47,299 bases of DNA, taken from Pseudomonadota bacterium. Its GTDB lineage: Bacteria; Pseudomonadota; Alphaproteobacteria; Rhizobiales; Xanthobacteraceae. Position 1 is the first letter of the stretch, and each line of letters begins with the position of its first letter. Of this stretch, positions 38,727-47,299 are shown piece after piece. Made by a program: the position numbers and the translations under genes. The notes under the pieces were generated by a model. The model was not told the DNA's origin. It made no database searches and worked only from the letters and a program-made list of their open reading frames with translations. Where the stretch lies: assembly GCA_023404705.1 (NCBI GenBank), contig JAEYAU010000264.1:1-47299 (forward strand). Reading direction: 5' to 3'.

Positions 38727-39902
38727 ATGAACGACTACAGCTTCAACCGTACGCAGGACCTCACCGGACCGCAGCTCGTCGCGCGCGCCGAGGCCATGAT
38801 CCCCAGGCTGCGCGAGCGCGCCGCGGCGGCGGACCGCGACTCGGTGCTGGCGCCCGAGACCGTCCGCGAACTCAGGGATGCAGGCTTCTTCCGCATCATG
38901 CAGCCGCCGCGTTTCGGCGGCTATGGGCTGCGCCCCTCGGTGCTGTGGGAGGTGACGCGGCAGCTCGGACGCGGCTGCGGCTCGAGCGCTTTCATCGTCT
39001 CGCTGCTCGGCGTCAATTCCTGGATCGCCGGCATGTTCGCGCCGGAGGCGCAGGCCGAAGTCTTCGGCGAAGATGGCGATGCCGTGATCTCGATGTTGAG
39101 CATCGGCGTGCGGCGGCGCAACGAGGTGCAGCCGGTCGACGGCGGCTATCGGGTGAGCGGTCAGTGGAGCTACGCCACCGGCATCGATGCCGCCGACTGG
39201 GCGATCGTCGCGACGCGCGTCCCGCGCGGCGACGATCACGAGGAGCGGCTTGCCCTCGTGCCGGTGCACGACCTTGCGATCGAGCCCGGAAGCTGGGACG
39301 TGCTCGGTGCGCGCGGCACCGGGAGCCGCGTGGTGACTCTCGACGACGTCTTCGTGCCGCATCACCGCACGGTCGTGTGGACGGAATTGCAGCGCGGGAT
39401 CTATCCGGGCGCGCCGGTGCACGAGGGCGCGCTCTACCGGCTCAACCTGGGCAGCATCTTCGTTCTCTCCTCGGCGGCGCCCGTCGTCGCGGTCGCATCG
39501 GGACTGGTCGATGCCTTCGTCGCACAGATCAAGGGCGCGACCGGACGGCGCCAGGCCGGCCAGCAGTGGCTGCAGATCGAGCTCGGCAATTGCGCCTCGC
39601 AGGTCGCGATGGCGCATGCGCTGCTGATCCGGGATGCCGACGAGGTGCATGAGGCGGCAGTCGCGGGGACCGAGCTGGAGATCGAGGTGCAGGCGCGCCA
39701 CCGCGCGGACGCGGCCGTGATCTCGCGCACCGCGCTCGCGGCCGCCGAGCGGCTGTTCTGCGCGCTCGGTGGCAGCGTGCTGGATCCGGCCCATCCGGCG
39801 ACGCGCGCCTTCCGCGACATCCACGTGATGGCGACGCATTGGCGGGTGCAGCCGGAGCCGCCGTGCGAGGTCTATGGGCGGATTCTGCTCGGCGTGGACT
39901 GA
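38727..39902 (+). CDS. flavin-dependent hydroxylase of the acyl-CoA dehydrogenase fold (HsaA/HpaB-like)
   Basis: The 391-residue protein has the acyl-CoA-dehydrogenase fold used by two-component flavin monooxygenases: RDSVLAPETVRELRDAGFFRIMQPPRFGGYG at the start, VSGQWSYATGIDAADWAIV in the middle (the ..GxWxyaSG.. motif) and VLGARGTGSRVVTLDDVFVPHHRTV. The C-terminal part has FCALGGSVLDPAHPATRAFRDIHV. Such enzymes hydroxylate phenols or aromatic acids using reduced flavin from a partner reductase, which is not seen here. It is last in its operon and overlaps the convergent EamA gene by 31 bases. Confidence 0.86.
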   Translation: MNDYSFNRTQDLTGPQLVARAEAMIPRLRERAAAADRDSVLAPETVRELRDAGFFRIMQPPRFGGYGLRPSVLWEVTRQLGRGCGSSAFIVSLLGVNSWIAGMFAPEAQAEVFGEDGDAVISMLSIGVRRRNEVQPVDGGYRVSGQWSYATGIDAADWAIVATRVPRGDDHEERLALVPVHDLAIEPGSWDVLGARGTGSRVVTLDDVFVPHHRTVVWTELQRGIYPGAPVHEGALYRLNLGSIFVLSSAAPVVAVASGLVDAFVAQIKGATGRRQAGQQWLQIELGNCASQVAMAHALLIRDADEVHEAAVAGTELEIEVQARHRADAAVISRTALAAAERLFCALGGSVLDPAHPATRAFRDIHVMATHWRVQPEPPCEVYGRILLGVD

Positions 39903-40819
39903 AGGCCGAAGCGCGGCGGCCGCGCACCGATGGCGACGCCGAGGGCGATGATCGCCACCGCGAGCCCCTCGATTGGGGCCACCGGGTCGCCGCCGATCGC
40001 GAAGGTCGCGACGGTGCCGACCACCGGAACGAGCGCATTGAGAACGCCGAAGGTCTGACTGCCGATCGTCGAGATCGCGTAGCCGATGGCGAAGAAGGCG
40101 ACGCAGCCCATCAGGATACCCTGGAATACGCATTGAAAGAGGATCTCGCGCAGCGGCGCCGAGGCTATCATCGAAGGCGCGGCCGTGAGATACCAGGGCA
40201 GCACGATCACGGCCGAGAAGGTCGACACCAGCGCGACACCGAGCGCGGGATCGAGCTTCGTCTCCTGCGCGTAGACCAGATAGGCGGCGCCGAGCACTGA
40301 GGCCATGATGAAGAATGCGTCGCCACTGAGCGCGGTGGCAAGCGAGAGACCGCCGAGCGACGCCGAGAGAATGATGACGACGCCGAGCAGAATGGTGCCG
40401 ATCGAGACCAGCTTGGCCTGGCTGATCGTCCGTCCATAGACGAGTGCCGCGATCAGCGCGATCCAGGCCGAGATGCCGCCGGGACCGAGCGCCGACGCGT
40501 GGCTCGCAGGCGCGAACTGCAGGCCGAGAAGCACGCAACCCGCCATGCCCCAGCCATGCACGAAGGACAGCGGCACGCCGAGCATCCAGATGCGGCGCGG
40601 AATCTCGTTGAAGCGCCACGCGAGATAGACCGCGAAGAGAAGCCCGGGAATGCCGAGCCTGAGCATCAGGATATCGGCCGGCGTGAGCGTGCTCGTGATG
40701 CTCACGCGGGTCACCGCCGGATAGATGCCGCTGATCAGCACGGCCCCGAAGGCCGCGACATAGCCGAGCACGAGCGGGCGCCGCGCGTCGGCCGGCGAGG
40801 AGATCGTGAGCACGGTCAT
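39872..40819 (-). CDS. EamA/DMT-family transporter
   Basis: The 315-residue protein has about ten hydrophobic helices in two repeated EamA halves, e.g. GYVAAFGAVLISGIYPAVTRV and GDAFFIMASVLGAAYLVYAQE. DMT exporters move amino acids, nucleotides or drugs. Its start at 40819 faces the ABC importer's 3' end. Its 3' end overlaps the flavin hydroxylase gene by 31 bases on the other strand. The GTCAA direct-repeat motif lies 46 bases upstream of its start. Confidence 0.9.
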   Translation of the reverse strand: MTVLTISSPADARRPLVLGYVAAFGAVLISGIYPAVTRVSITSTLTPADILMLRLGIPGLLFAVYLAWRFNEIPRRIWMLGVPLSFVHGWGMAGCVLLGLQFAPASHASALGPGGISAWIALIAALVYGRTISQAKLVSIGTILLGVVIILSASLGGLSLATALSGDAFFIMASVLGAAYLVYAQETKLDPALGVALVSTFSAVIVLPWYLTAAPSMIASAPLREILFQCVFQGILMGCVAFFAIGYAISTIGSQTFGVLNALVPVVGTVATFAIGGDPVAPIEGLAVAIIALGVAIGARPPRFGLQSTPSRIRP

Positions 40820-40864
40820 GCGGGCACTCCCTGAGGCTGGGCAGGCACCCGCGAGGCTAGCGCC

Positions 40865-40887
40865 GCGCCGTCAATTCAGCGTCAAGT
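40865..40887. repeat. GTCAA direct-repeat motif, copy 2
   Basis: This is the second copy of the element at 35779-35801, differing by one base (C to T). The two CGTCAA half-sites are 11 bases apart. It lies between the EamA gene's start and the ABC permease's stop. Read toward the EamA gene the half-sites become TTGACG. It may be an operator for that gene. Confidence 0.5.
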
Positions 40888-40903
40888 GGACGTGGAGGCT
40901 GGC

Positions 40904-41839
40904 TCAGCGCTCGGAGCGCGGGTCGAAGGCGTGCTGCAGGCCGTCGCCGACGAAATTCACGGCGATCACCGTGATGAAGATCAGCAGGCCCGGATAGATC
41001 GCGAGCGCCGGCGCGGTGGTGACGAGCTCCTGGGCGTTTGTGAGCATGTTGCCCCAGCTCGGCGTGGGGGGGACGATGCCGAGGCCGAGGAAGCTCAGCA
41101 CGGACTCGAGCAGGATGACGCGGCCGACCGTGAGCGTGAAGGCGACGATGATCGGCGTCACGATATTCGGCAGAATGTGCATCAGCATCACATAGAGCGC
41201 GCCGGCACCGCTGGCGCGGGCCGACAGGACGTAGTCGCGCTCTTTCACGGAGAGCGTGCCGGCGCGCACCAGACGCGCAACCGGCGTCCAGTCGACCAGC
41301 GAGATGATGAGGACGATGCGCCAGAAGCCGGCGGCGGGCGACTGGGCGAACTCGCTCGAGAAGCCGAGCTTGGTGAGATCGACGGCGCCGAGCACGATCA
41401 GTAAAGGCAGCAGCGGCAGCGCGATGATGCCGTCCGTGAAGCGCATCAGCAGGGCGTCAAGGCGGCCGCCGAAATAGCCGGCCCCGAGCCCGATGATGAT
41501 GCCGAAGAAGCCGCCGATCAGGGTCGCGAGCAGACCGACCAGTAGCGAGATCTGGCCGCCATACATCAGCCGCACCAGCTCGTCGCGCCCGGCCTCGTCG
41601 GTGCCGAGCCAATGCTGCGCCGAGGGCGCCTGAAAGCGCGCGAAGAGATCGACCGCATTGGCGTCGATGCCGAGCAGCCGCTCGAACGGCGCGGCCGCGA
41701 GGCAGAACAGCACCAGCAAGACGGCGACGACGAGGCTCACGACGGCGGCGCGATGGCGGCGGAAGCGGCGCCAGCGCAGCGACCAGACCGACTGGGCACG
41801 CTCGACTTCCGCGGGCATCGGCATGTCGAGTGTGGTCAT
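40904..41839 (-). CDS. peptide/nickel ABC importer permease (DppC/OppC type)
   Basis: The 311-residue permease starts with a cytoplasmic basic N-terminus (WRRFRRHRAAVVSL) and has about six helices. The family loop is HWLGTDEAGRDELVRLMYGGQISL and the coupling (EAA) helix ERDYVLSARASGAGALYVMLMHILPN. It imports oligopeptides, dipeptides, nickel or opines with the neighbouring subunits. The ATG at 41839 overlaps the stop of the upstream permease (ATGA). Confidence 0.93.
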   Translation of the reverse strand: MTTLDMPMPAEVERAQSVWSLRWRRFRRHRAAVVSLVVAVLLVLFCLAAAPFERLLGIDANAVDLFARFQAPSAQHWLGTDEAGRDELVRLMYGGQISLLVGLLATLIGGFFGIIIGLGAGYFGGRLDALLMRFTDGIIALPLLPLLIVLGAVDLTKLGFSSEFAQSPAAGFWRIVLIISLVDWTPVARLVRAGTLSVKERDYVLSARASGAGALYVMLMHILPNIVTPIIVAFTLTVGRVILLESVLSFLGLGIVPPTPSWGNMLTNAQELVTTAPALAIYPGLLIFITVIAVNFVGDGLQHAFDPRSER

Positions 41840-42789
41840 CGCAGCGACACCCGGGGATCGAGCCAGCCATAGGCGAGGTCTGCCGCGAGATTGGCGATCA
41901 GCGTCACCAGAGTCGCGAACAGCAGGCCCGTGAGCGCGAGGTTGTAGTCGTTGGACAGGATCGCGTCGTAGATCATCTTGCCCATGCCCATCTGCGCGAA
42001 CATGGTCTCGGTGACGAGCGCGCCCGAGAACAGGGTGCCGAAGCTCAGAGCCATGATGGTCACGACCGGGATCAGCGCATTGCGCAGCGCGTGCACCAGC
42101 ACCACGCGAGAAGGGCCCGCGCCTTTGGCGCGCGCGGTGCGCACGAAGTCCGCATGCAGCACCTCGATCATGGCGGCGCGCACGTAACGCGTGAAGGCGC
42201 CCGTATTGTAGAGCACCAGTGTGAGCACGGGCAGCACGAGATGGCGCGTCTGGTCCCAGAAGCCGTAGTCGCCGACCGTGCCCATGCCGCTCGCAGGCAG
42301 CCAGCGCAGCTCGACCGCGAACAGCAGGATCAGGATCAGCGCGAGCCAGAACACCGGGACGGAGATCCCCGCGAAGGCGAACAGGCCGACGATGGAGTCG
42401 ACCCACCCGCCGGGCCGCAAGGCCGAGACGATGCCGAGCACCAGCGCGAGAATGACGCTGATGATGAAGCTCGCGAGCATCAGCTTGGTGGTCTGCCACA
42501 GCGCCGGCATGAGGATCTGCAGCACCGGCTGCGAATGGGCGCGCGAATAGCCGAAGTCGCCCGAAAGCGCGGCCGTGAGCCAGCGCCCGTAGCGCACGAG
42601 CAGCGGCTGATCGAGGCCGTAGAGCGCGCGCAGCTGCGCCATCACCTCGGGCGTCATGCCGGGCGCATTGCCCATCATGATGTCGAGCGGATCGCCCGGC
42701 ATCAGGCCGATCAGGCCGTAGATCACGAAGGACATGATCAGCAGCACGAGCGCGGTCTGCACGATGCGGCGGGCGACGAAGCCGAGCAT
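41836..42789 (-). CDS. peptide/nickel ABC importer permease (DppB/OppB type)
   Basis: The 317-residue permease begins with the DppB signature: an N-terminal helix, then PGDPLDIMMGNAPGMTPEVMAQLRALYGLDQPLLVRYGRWL. The periplasmic loop and helices VISVILALVLGIVSALRPGGW and VDSIVGLFAFAGISVPVFWLAL follow, and the coupling segment is HADFVRTARAKGAGPSRVVLVHALRNALIP. It pairs with the DppC-type permease directly downstream and starts one base from the preceding ATPase stop. Confidence 0.94.
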   Translation of the reverse strand: MLGFVARRIVQTALVLLIMSFVIYGLIGLMPGDPLDIMMGNAPGMTPEVMAQLRALYGLDQPLLVRYGRWLTAALSGDFGYSRAHSQPVLQILMPALWQTTKLMLASFIISVILALVLGIVSALRPGGWVDSIVGLFAFAGISVPVFWLALILILLFAVELRWLPASGMGTVGDYGFWDQTRHLVLPVLTLVLYNTGAFTRYVRAAMIEVLHADFVRTARAKGAGPSRVVLVHALRNALIPVVTIMALSFGTLFSGALVTETMFAQMGMGKMIYDAILSNDYNLALTGLLFATLVTLIANLAADLAYGWLDPRVSLR

Positions 42790-43736
42790 CAGCCCTCCTT
42801 GAAGTGGCAGGCCGCGCGATGGCCCGGCGCGTTCGAGAGCGGCTCGAAGACGGGCGACACGGTGCGGCAGATCTCGGCGGCGAGCGGGCAGCGCGTGTGG
42901 AACACGCAGCCGGACGGCGGGTTCAGCGGCGAGGGAATCTCGCCCGCAATGGCGCGGCGGCGGCGCCGGCCGCGGCCGACGCGCGGCATGGCCTCGAGCA
43001 GCGCGCGCGTATACGGATGCGCGGGGCGCGTGAAGACATCATCGCGACTGCCGAGCTCGACGATGCGGCCGAGATAGAGCACGGCGATGCGATCCGCGAG
43101 ATGGTTCACGACGCCGAGATCGTGGCTGATGAAGAGATAGCTCAGGCCCCGCCGCTCCTGCACGTCGCGCAGCAGGTTGAGGATCTGGCTCTGGATCGAG
43201 ACGTCGAGCGCGGAGAGCGGCTCGTCGGCGACGATCAGCGCAGGATCCGAGGAAAGCGCGCGCGCAATGGCGATGCGCTGGCGCTGACCGCCCGAGAATT
43301 CGTGCGGGTAGCGGTTGAGCGCGTCGCGCGGGAGGCCGACCTGCTCGACCAGCGCGGCCGCGCGCTCGCGCCGCTCCGCCTTGCGATGCGTGCCGCGGAT
43401 ACGCAGCGGCTCGGCGATGATGTCGGAGACCGGCATGCGCGGATCGAGCGCCGAGAACGGATCCTGGAACACGATCTGGATCGCGCCGGCCGTGTTGCGC
43501 GCATCGACCACCGTGTCGCGGAAGCGCACGCGGCCTTGCGTGGGCGGCCGCAAACCGGCCACCACATGGCCCAGCGTAGTCTTGCCGCTGCCGCTCTCCC
43601 CGACCAGCGCCAGGGTCTCGCCTTCCGCGATGGTGGCGCTCACCTGCTCGACGGCGCGCAGCACGGGCGGCGTGCCGAGCCATCTGGTGCCGAGCACGAA
43701 GTGGACGCTCACGTCCTCGATCGCAAGCAGGCTCAT
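42789..43736 (-). CDS. peptide/nickel ABC importer ATPase (DppF/OppF type)
   Basis: The 315-residue ATPase has Walker A GESGSGKTTLG, the Q-loop region QDPFSALDPRM, signature SGGQRQRIAIARAL, Walker B LIVADEPLSALD and the H-loop FISHDLG. The C-terminal oligo_HPY-type extension contains CVFHTRCPLAAEICR. It is the second ATPase of the operon and overlaps both neighbours by a few bases. Confidence 0.95.
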   Translation of the reverse strand: MSLLAIEDVSVHFVLGTRWLGTPPVLRAVEQVSATIAEGETLALVGESGSGKTTLGHVVAGLRPPTQGRVRFRDTVVDARNTAGAIQIVFQDPFSALDPRMPVSDIIAEPLRIRGTHRKAERRERAAALVEQVGLPRDALNRYPHEFSGGQRQRIAIARALSSDPALIVADEPLSALDVSIQSQILNLLRDVQERRGLSYLFISHDLGVVNHLADRIAVLYLGRIVELGSRDDVFTRPAHPYTRALLEAMPRVGRGRRRRRAIAGEIPSPLNPPSGCVFHTRCPLAAEICRTVSPVFEPLSNAPGHRAACHFKEG

Positions 43737-44734
43737 GGCCGCACCTTCAGGCAGGCGACGCGATGATCCGGCGCGAGCGCCTCGAGCGCAGGCTCCTGCG
43801 CACGACAGCCGGCGTCCGCAAGCGGGCAGCGCTCCGCAAAGCGGCAGCCCGCGACGTCGCGTGCTGCATCCGGAACGCCACCCGGGATCACGGGAAGGCG
43901 CGACGCTCGGCGCGACGGATCCGGCAGCGTCGCGATCAGGCCCTGCGTGTAGGGATGGCGCGGCGCTGCGAACAGCACGTCGGCAGGCGCCTGCTCGACA
44001 ATGCGGCCCGCATACATGACCACGATCTCGTCAGCGACCTCGGAGATGACCGCGAGATTGTGGCTGATGAACATCACGGCCATGCCGATCTCGCGCTGCA
44101 GGTCGAGGATGAGATCGAGGATTTGCGCCTGGATGGTCACGTCGAGCGCGGTGGTCGGCTCGTCGGCGATGAGCAGCGCGGGGCGGCAGGCGAGCGCCAT
44201 GGCGATCATGGCCCGCTGGCGCTGACCGCCGGAGAGCTGGTGCGGATACGCGCTTGCCCGTTCGCGCGGCGACGGAATGCCAACCGCCGCCAGCAGATCG
44301 ACCGCGTTGCGTTCCGCCGCGCGCCAGCCGAGGTCCTGATGCAGCACCATGACCTCGGCGATCTGGCGGCCGACCGGCATCACGGGATTGAGCGAGGTCA
44401 TCGGCTCCTGGAACACTATGGCGATGCGCGCGCCGCGCAACGCGCGCAGGCGCGGCTCGGATGCGCCGATGAGCTCCTGACCCTCGAAGCGCACCGAGCC
44501 GGAGACGCGGCCGGGCGCCGGCACGAGCCCCATCAGCGCGAGCGCGGTCATGGACTTGCCGCAGCCGCTCTCGCCGACGACGCCGAGCGTGCGGCCGGCC
44601 GGGATCGCGTAGCTCACGCCCGCGACCACGGCGCGCTCGCCGCGTGCATGCGGAAACGTGACCGTGAGATCGCTCAGCTCCAGGACGGGCCCGCTTGCAG
44701 CGGGCGCCGAGGCGCGGATGTCGAGACTCGTCAC
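43733..44734 (-). CDS. peptide/nickel ABC importer ATPase (DppD/OppD type)
   Basis: The 333-residue ATPase has Walker A GESGCGKSMTALALMG, QEPMTSLNPVMPVG, signature SGGQRQRAMIAMAL, Walker B LLIADEPTTALD and FISHNLA. The oligo_HPY-type tail contains CRFAERCPLADAGC. I chose the GTG at 44734, only 4 bases from the stop of the binding-protein gene, which fits operon spacing. The frame is open further upstream (44875), but that lies inside the binding-protein gene and codes for an Arg/Thr-rich stretch. Confidence 0.93.
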   Translation of the reverse strand: MTSLDIRASAPAASGPVLELSDLTVTFPHARGERAVVAGVSYAIPAGRTLGVVGESGCGKSMTALALMGLVPAPGRVSGSVRFEGQELIGASEPRLRALRGARIAIVFQEPMTSLNPVMPVGRQIAEVMVLHQDLGWRAAERNAVDLLAAVGIPSPRERASAYPHQLSGGQRQRAMIAMALACRPALLIADEPTTALDVTIQAQILDLILDLQREIGMAVMFISHNLAVISEVADEIVVMYAGRIVEQAPADVLFAAPRHPYTQGLIATLPDPSRRASRLPVIPGGVPDAARDVAGCRFAERCPLADAGCRAQEPALEALAPDHRVACLKVRP

Positions 44735-44738
44735 CGTC

Positions 44739-46403
44739 CTACTCGGCGCGCCAGTTCTCCGACGCGTAGGAGCCCCAGTCGCCATGGCCAGTCGGCTCGT
44801 AACCGCGCAGCCATTTCGGCACCACATGGGCGTCGGCGCGGAAGAACAGCGGAAGGACCGGCAGCTCCCGCGCATAGATCTGCTGCATCTCCTGCCACAG
44901 CACCTTCTGCTTGGCCGGGTCGAGCTCGCCTTCGGCTTGCGTGATCAGCTCGTCCATGCGCGCATTGGAGAACGCGATGTAGTTCGCGCCGCCCCAGCCG
45001 TTCGCCTCGGTCGGGATGTTGTCGGAGGCGAGCGTGCGGCGCGGCGACTCGGTCACGGCGCTCGACCAGGCATACATGGCGAGACCCGTGTACTGCCGCT
45101 TCTTCATGGTCTCGCCGAAGAAGGTGCGCGCCGGCTCGTTCTTGATGCGCACCTCGATGCAGGCGGCTTTCCAGTTCGCCTGCAGCACCTGCTGCTGCAG
45201 CTCGCGCAAGCGGTTGCCGGCCGTGGTCGAAAATTCGAGGGAGAGCCGCTCGCCCTTGTCGTTGCGGCAGATTCCGTCCGGACCCGGCTTCCATCCGGAT
45301 TCGGCGAGCAGAGCCTTGGCCTTGGCGAGGTCATAGGGATAGGTCGGGACGTCCTTGGCGTATGTCGGATTGAGCGGATTGACCCAGGAATCCGCCACCG
45401 GCTGCATGCCCTGGAACAGGCGTTCAGTGAGCGTCTTGCGATCGGCCGCATAGAGCAGCGCCTGGCGCACGCGCAGATCGGCAAGCAGCGGGTTCTCCTT
45501 CTTCAGATCGATGTGCTCGTAGGTGAGGCTCGGCTTGAAGATGTAGGTGAACCGGTCCGGGTGTTGCTTGCGTAACTCGATCACCTGATCGATGGTCAGG
45601 CCGACGCCCTCGCCGCCGATCATGTCGACGTCGCCTGAGAGGAGATTGGCCTGCAGCGCGGCGGTGTTCTCGATCAGCTTGATGATGATGCGCTTGAAGC
45701 CGGGCTTCGGAGCCGCCCAATGCGGGTTCGGCTCCAGGACAATCTGCGCACCCGAGGTGTAGCCCGTGATCATGTAGGGACCGTTGTAGAGTCCAGGCGT
45801 CGTCGGCGCGCGCGCGAAGGTCGTCTGCTTGACGTAATCGCCGCTTTCGGCCGCCTTCTCGTAGACCGGTCCCTCGATATGCGCGGGAAGCAGCTGGTCC
45901 CATTCGTTGTAGGAAGCGAGCACCTTGTCGAGATGCAGCACGGCCGTGAGCTCGTCGATCACTTCCACCTTGTGGGCGCGCGTCCACGGCTTTGAGTTGG
46001 AAAAGCCAGCCTTCGGATCGCGCGCGACGCGCCAGGTGAATTCCAGGTCCTTGGCCGTGACCTTGGTGCCGTCACCCCATTTGAGGTCGGGCTTGAGCTT
46101 GATCGTGACCGTCATGCCGCGGCCATTGGGGCCCTCGACGATCTTGGCGAGGCCGTTCTCGACGGTCGGCAATTCGGTGCAGAGCAGGCAGGCGTTCTTC
46201 CAATCCTTGTCGAACGCCGTGACCTGCCGGATCACGAAGCCGAGCGTGTAGGATTTGATCACTAGCGCGTCGATGTTCGGATGCAGCGAGGCGGGAAACT
46301 GCGCGACCCCGATCACGAGTTGATCCTTCGCGGCCTGGGCCGGCGTGCCGAAGCCCGCAACAGCCGACAGGGCCAATGCGGCCAGCGCCCTCATTGGTTT
46401 CAT
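44739..46403 (-). CDS. peptide/nickel ABC importer substrate-binding protein (SBP family 5)
   Basis: The protein (554 residues) has a signal peptide (MKPMRALAALALSAVAGFGTPAQA). SBP_bac_5 hallmarks follow: LVIGVAQFPASLHPN, LKPDLKWGDGTKVTAKDLEFTWR, VRQALLYAADRKTLTERLFQG and DLAKAKALLAESGWKPGPDG. I chose the ATG at 46403, with GGTGGAG 6 bases upstream, over the GTG at 46415. It is first in the operon, as usual, and determines specificity. The substrate (peptide, opine, nickel chelate or other) cannot be read from the sequence. Confidence 0.94.
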   Translation of the reverse strand: MKPMRALAALALSAVAGFGTPAQAAKDQLVIGVAQFPASLHPNIDALVIKSYTLGFVIRQVTAFDKDWKNACLLCTELPTVENGLAKIVEGPNGRGMTVTIKLKPDLKWGDGTKVTAKDLEFTWRVARDPKAGFSNSKPWTRAHKVEVIDELTAVLHLDKVLASYNEWDQLLPAHIEGPVYEKAAESGDYVKQTTFARAPTTPGLYNGPYMITGYTSGAQIVLEPNPHWAAPKPGFKRIIIKLIENTAALQANLLSGDVDMIGGEGVGLTIDQVIELRKQHPDRFTYIFKPSLTYEHIDLKKENPLLADLRVRQALLYAADRKTLTERLFQGMQPVADSWVNPLNPTYAKDVPTYPYDLAKAKALLAESGWKPGPDGICRNDKGERLSLEFSTTAGNRLRELQQQVLQANWKAACIEVRIKNEPARTFFGETMKKRQYTGLAMYAWSSAVTESPRRTLASDNIPTEANGWGGANYIAFSNARMDELITQAEGELDPAKQKVLWQEMQQIYARELPVLPLFFRADAHVVPKWLRGYEPTGHGDWGSYASENWRAE

Positions 46404-46493
46404 GATCCGCTCCACCGTGATGAAGATGGATCATGCTAACCAACTGCTGCGGCGGGTCAATGGATGGCGCGGCTCACGGCGTGAGCAATCGGC

Positions 46494-47276
46494 TCAGGTC
46501 TTGCTCGCCGCGCGGCGACACGGAGCCGCAGCCGCCGGAAGGCGGACCAGCAGCGCGGCATCCGAGACCGGACCGCGCAGCGGAACGAAGGTGGCGAGCA
46601 GCACCTCGCGGCCGCGCATCTTGCGCTCGGCCCAGGCCTTCATGTCAGCGACCGTGTAGGACTCCAGGAACGGGTTCGCCTTGACGATCTTCTCGCGGGT
46701 CATGCGGCCTGTCGCGTCCGCCTTGGCCATGACGGCGGCGGCATCCGCCGTGTCGGGCGCCGAGAGGATCGCGGCAGCACCCGCGCCGCCCGCGAAGTGC
46801 GCCAGATAGGCGGCCGCGAGCGTCACCGGATGGCACTGCTTGCGCAGCAGCACGGCGTTGCGCTCGAGGAAGCGTCCGGTCATCTCGCGCGCGAGGCGCG
46901 GATCGCGGCGCAGCTCCAGCGTCTCCTTCTCGCCGAGGCGCGTGAGGTCGGCGCGGTGCGCGCGGATCAGCTCCAGCCAAGTCTGGTCGAGAAACTGCGC
47001 AGCGCCGACCGCAGTCGAGCGCTTGTTCTTTGCATTGGCGTCGCCGCCCGATTCCGCCGTGACGATGCGCTCGACCGCGGCCTCGATGCCGATCGACCCG
47101 TTGAGCGCATTCCACTGCAGATCGAGATAGCGGTAGAGACCCGGTCCATAGATCGAGCCGAGCATGGCGGCGACGAGGATGATCGCGCTCGCAATGCCAG
47201 CGCGCAGCCGCCAGCTCGGCGCGGACTTGCGCACAGCTCGCCGCGGCGCGCGGCGCGGCGACTGAACGCGCGGCAT
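46494..47276 (-). CDS. membrane-anchored lytic-transglycosylase-like protein
   Basis: The 260-residue product has a basic N-terminus, one membrane helix (GIASAIILVAAMLGSIYGPGLY), and then IEAAVERIVTAESGGDANAKN and STAVGAAQFLDQTWLELI. This is the SLT pattern, with the catalytic Glu in AESGG and the GAxQF.. segment. It should cleave glycan strands of peptidoglycan in the periplasm. The second half is Ala-rich with a less familiar sequence. No stop codon separates the ATG at 47276 from the window edge in this frame, so the true start could lie beyond the window. Confidence 0.78.
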   Translation of the reverse strand: MPRVQSPRRAPRRAVRKSAPSWRLRAGIASAIILVAAMLGSIYGPGLYRYLDLQWNALNGSIGIEAAVERIVTAESGGDANAKNKRSTAVGAAQFLDQTWLELIRAHRADLTRLGEKETLELRRDPRLAREMTGRFLERNAVLLRKQCHPVTLAAAYLAHFAGGAGAAAILSAPDTADAAAVMAKADATGRMTREKIVKANPFLESYTVADMKAWAERKMRGREVLLATFVPLRGPVSDAALLVRLPAAAAPCRRAASKT

Positions 47277-47299
47277 CGGCTTGCGCAGCGGCGCCGGCC

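Noticed and set aside
37055..38728. 557-codon open frame on the minus strand
   Set aside because: It is the antisense of the DUF6065-like and TauE genes, is rich in Arg/His/Glu as expected for an antisense frame, and has no ribosome site or recognisable domain.

Overview
This is a high-G+C window from a Gram-negative bacterium, most likely an alphaproteobacterium of the Hyphomicrobiales (Rhizobiales) type. The evidence is the gene families present: TPR-containing class III cyclases, TadE/TadG proteins, COG3618 hydrolases, a DUF6065-like protein, and an EpmA/EpmB-modified EF-P. The genus cannot be fixed from the sequence alone. Several genes use GTG starts with good Shine-Dalgarno sequences.

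Layout. (1) 0.2-6.1 kb is core chromosome. It holds the translation-factor cluster epmB - unknown gene - epmA (minus strand), divergent from efp (elongation factor P), then a UPF0114 membrane protein, msrA, a secreted GlcG/HbpS-type protein and a small membrane protein. (2) 6.35-6.44 kb is a tRNA-Ser(GGA) gene. (3) 6.44-21.22 kb is an integrated mobile island. It is bounded by a 14-bp copy of the tRNA 3' end at each side (6427-6440 and 21209-21222). A tyrosine integrase and an AlpA-type regulator lie at the right end. Inward from them come uncharacterised phage-like genes, a primase-polymerase/helicase, an RHH protein, a terminase-small-subunit-like protein and a stand-alone M41-type protease. 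The left third is an A+T-richer cargo segment. It has a plus-strand operon of four tightly coupled genes of unknown function, one with a PD-(D/E)xK nuclease-like N-terminus and one with a possible ADP-ribosyltransferase-like N-terminus, and a divergent two-gene unit with a membrane protein. With replication and a TerS-like gene but no large terminase, portal, capsid or tail genes, the island looks like a phage satellite (P4/PICI-like). Its cargo is the best candidate here for an undescribed system, probably anti-phage.

(4) 21.3-29.3 kb: an AraC regulator, a secreted DUF4344 metallopeptidase, two duplicated small secreted proteins ending in poly-lysine, a TadG/TadE-like trio, an amidohydrolase, a Crp-family regulator followed by a perfect CRP-type palindrome, and a small zinc-ribbon protein. 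(5) 29.4-37.1 kb: a run of unusual large genes. They are a cyclase-TolB-TPR protein whose purine-specifying positions are not those of adenylate cyclases, a PAP2/haloperoxidase-superfamily protein with 87 residues of Gly-Leu-Ser hexapeptide repeats, a 954-residue protein with an HEFGH motif, and a protein made of 15 copies of a ~25-residue GGG-containing repeat. (6) 37.1-40.8 kb: a DUF6065-like protein, a TauE/SafE exporter and a flavin-dependent hydroxylase in one operon, with a convergent EamA exporter. (7) 40.9-46.4 kb: a complete peptide/nickel-type ABC importer operon (binding protein, two ATPases, two permeases). (8) 46.5 kb to the end: a membrane-anchored lytic-transglycosylase-like protein at the window edge.

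Functions come from reading motifs and family resemblance by eye. No database search was run, and assignments for the island cargo are inference.
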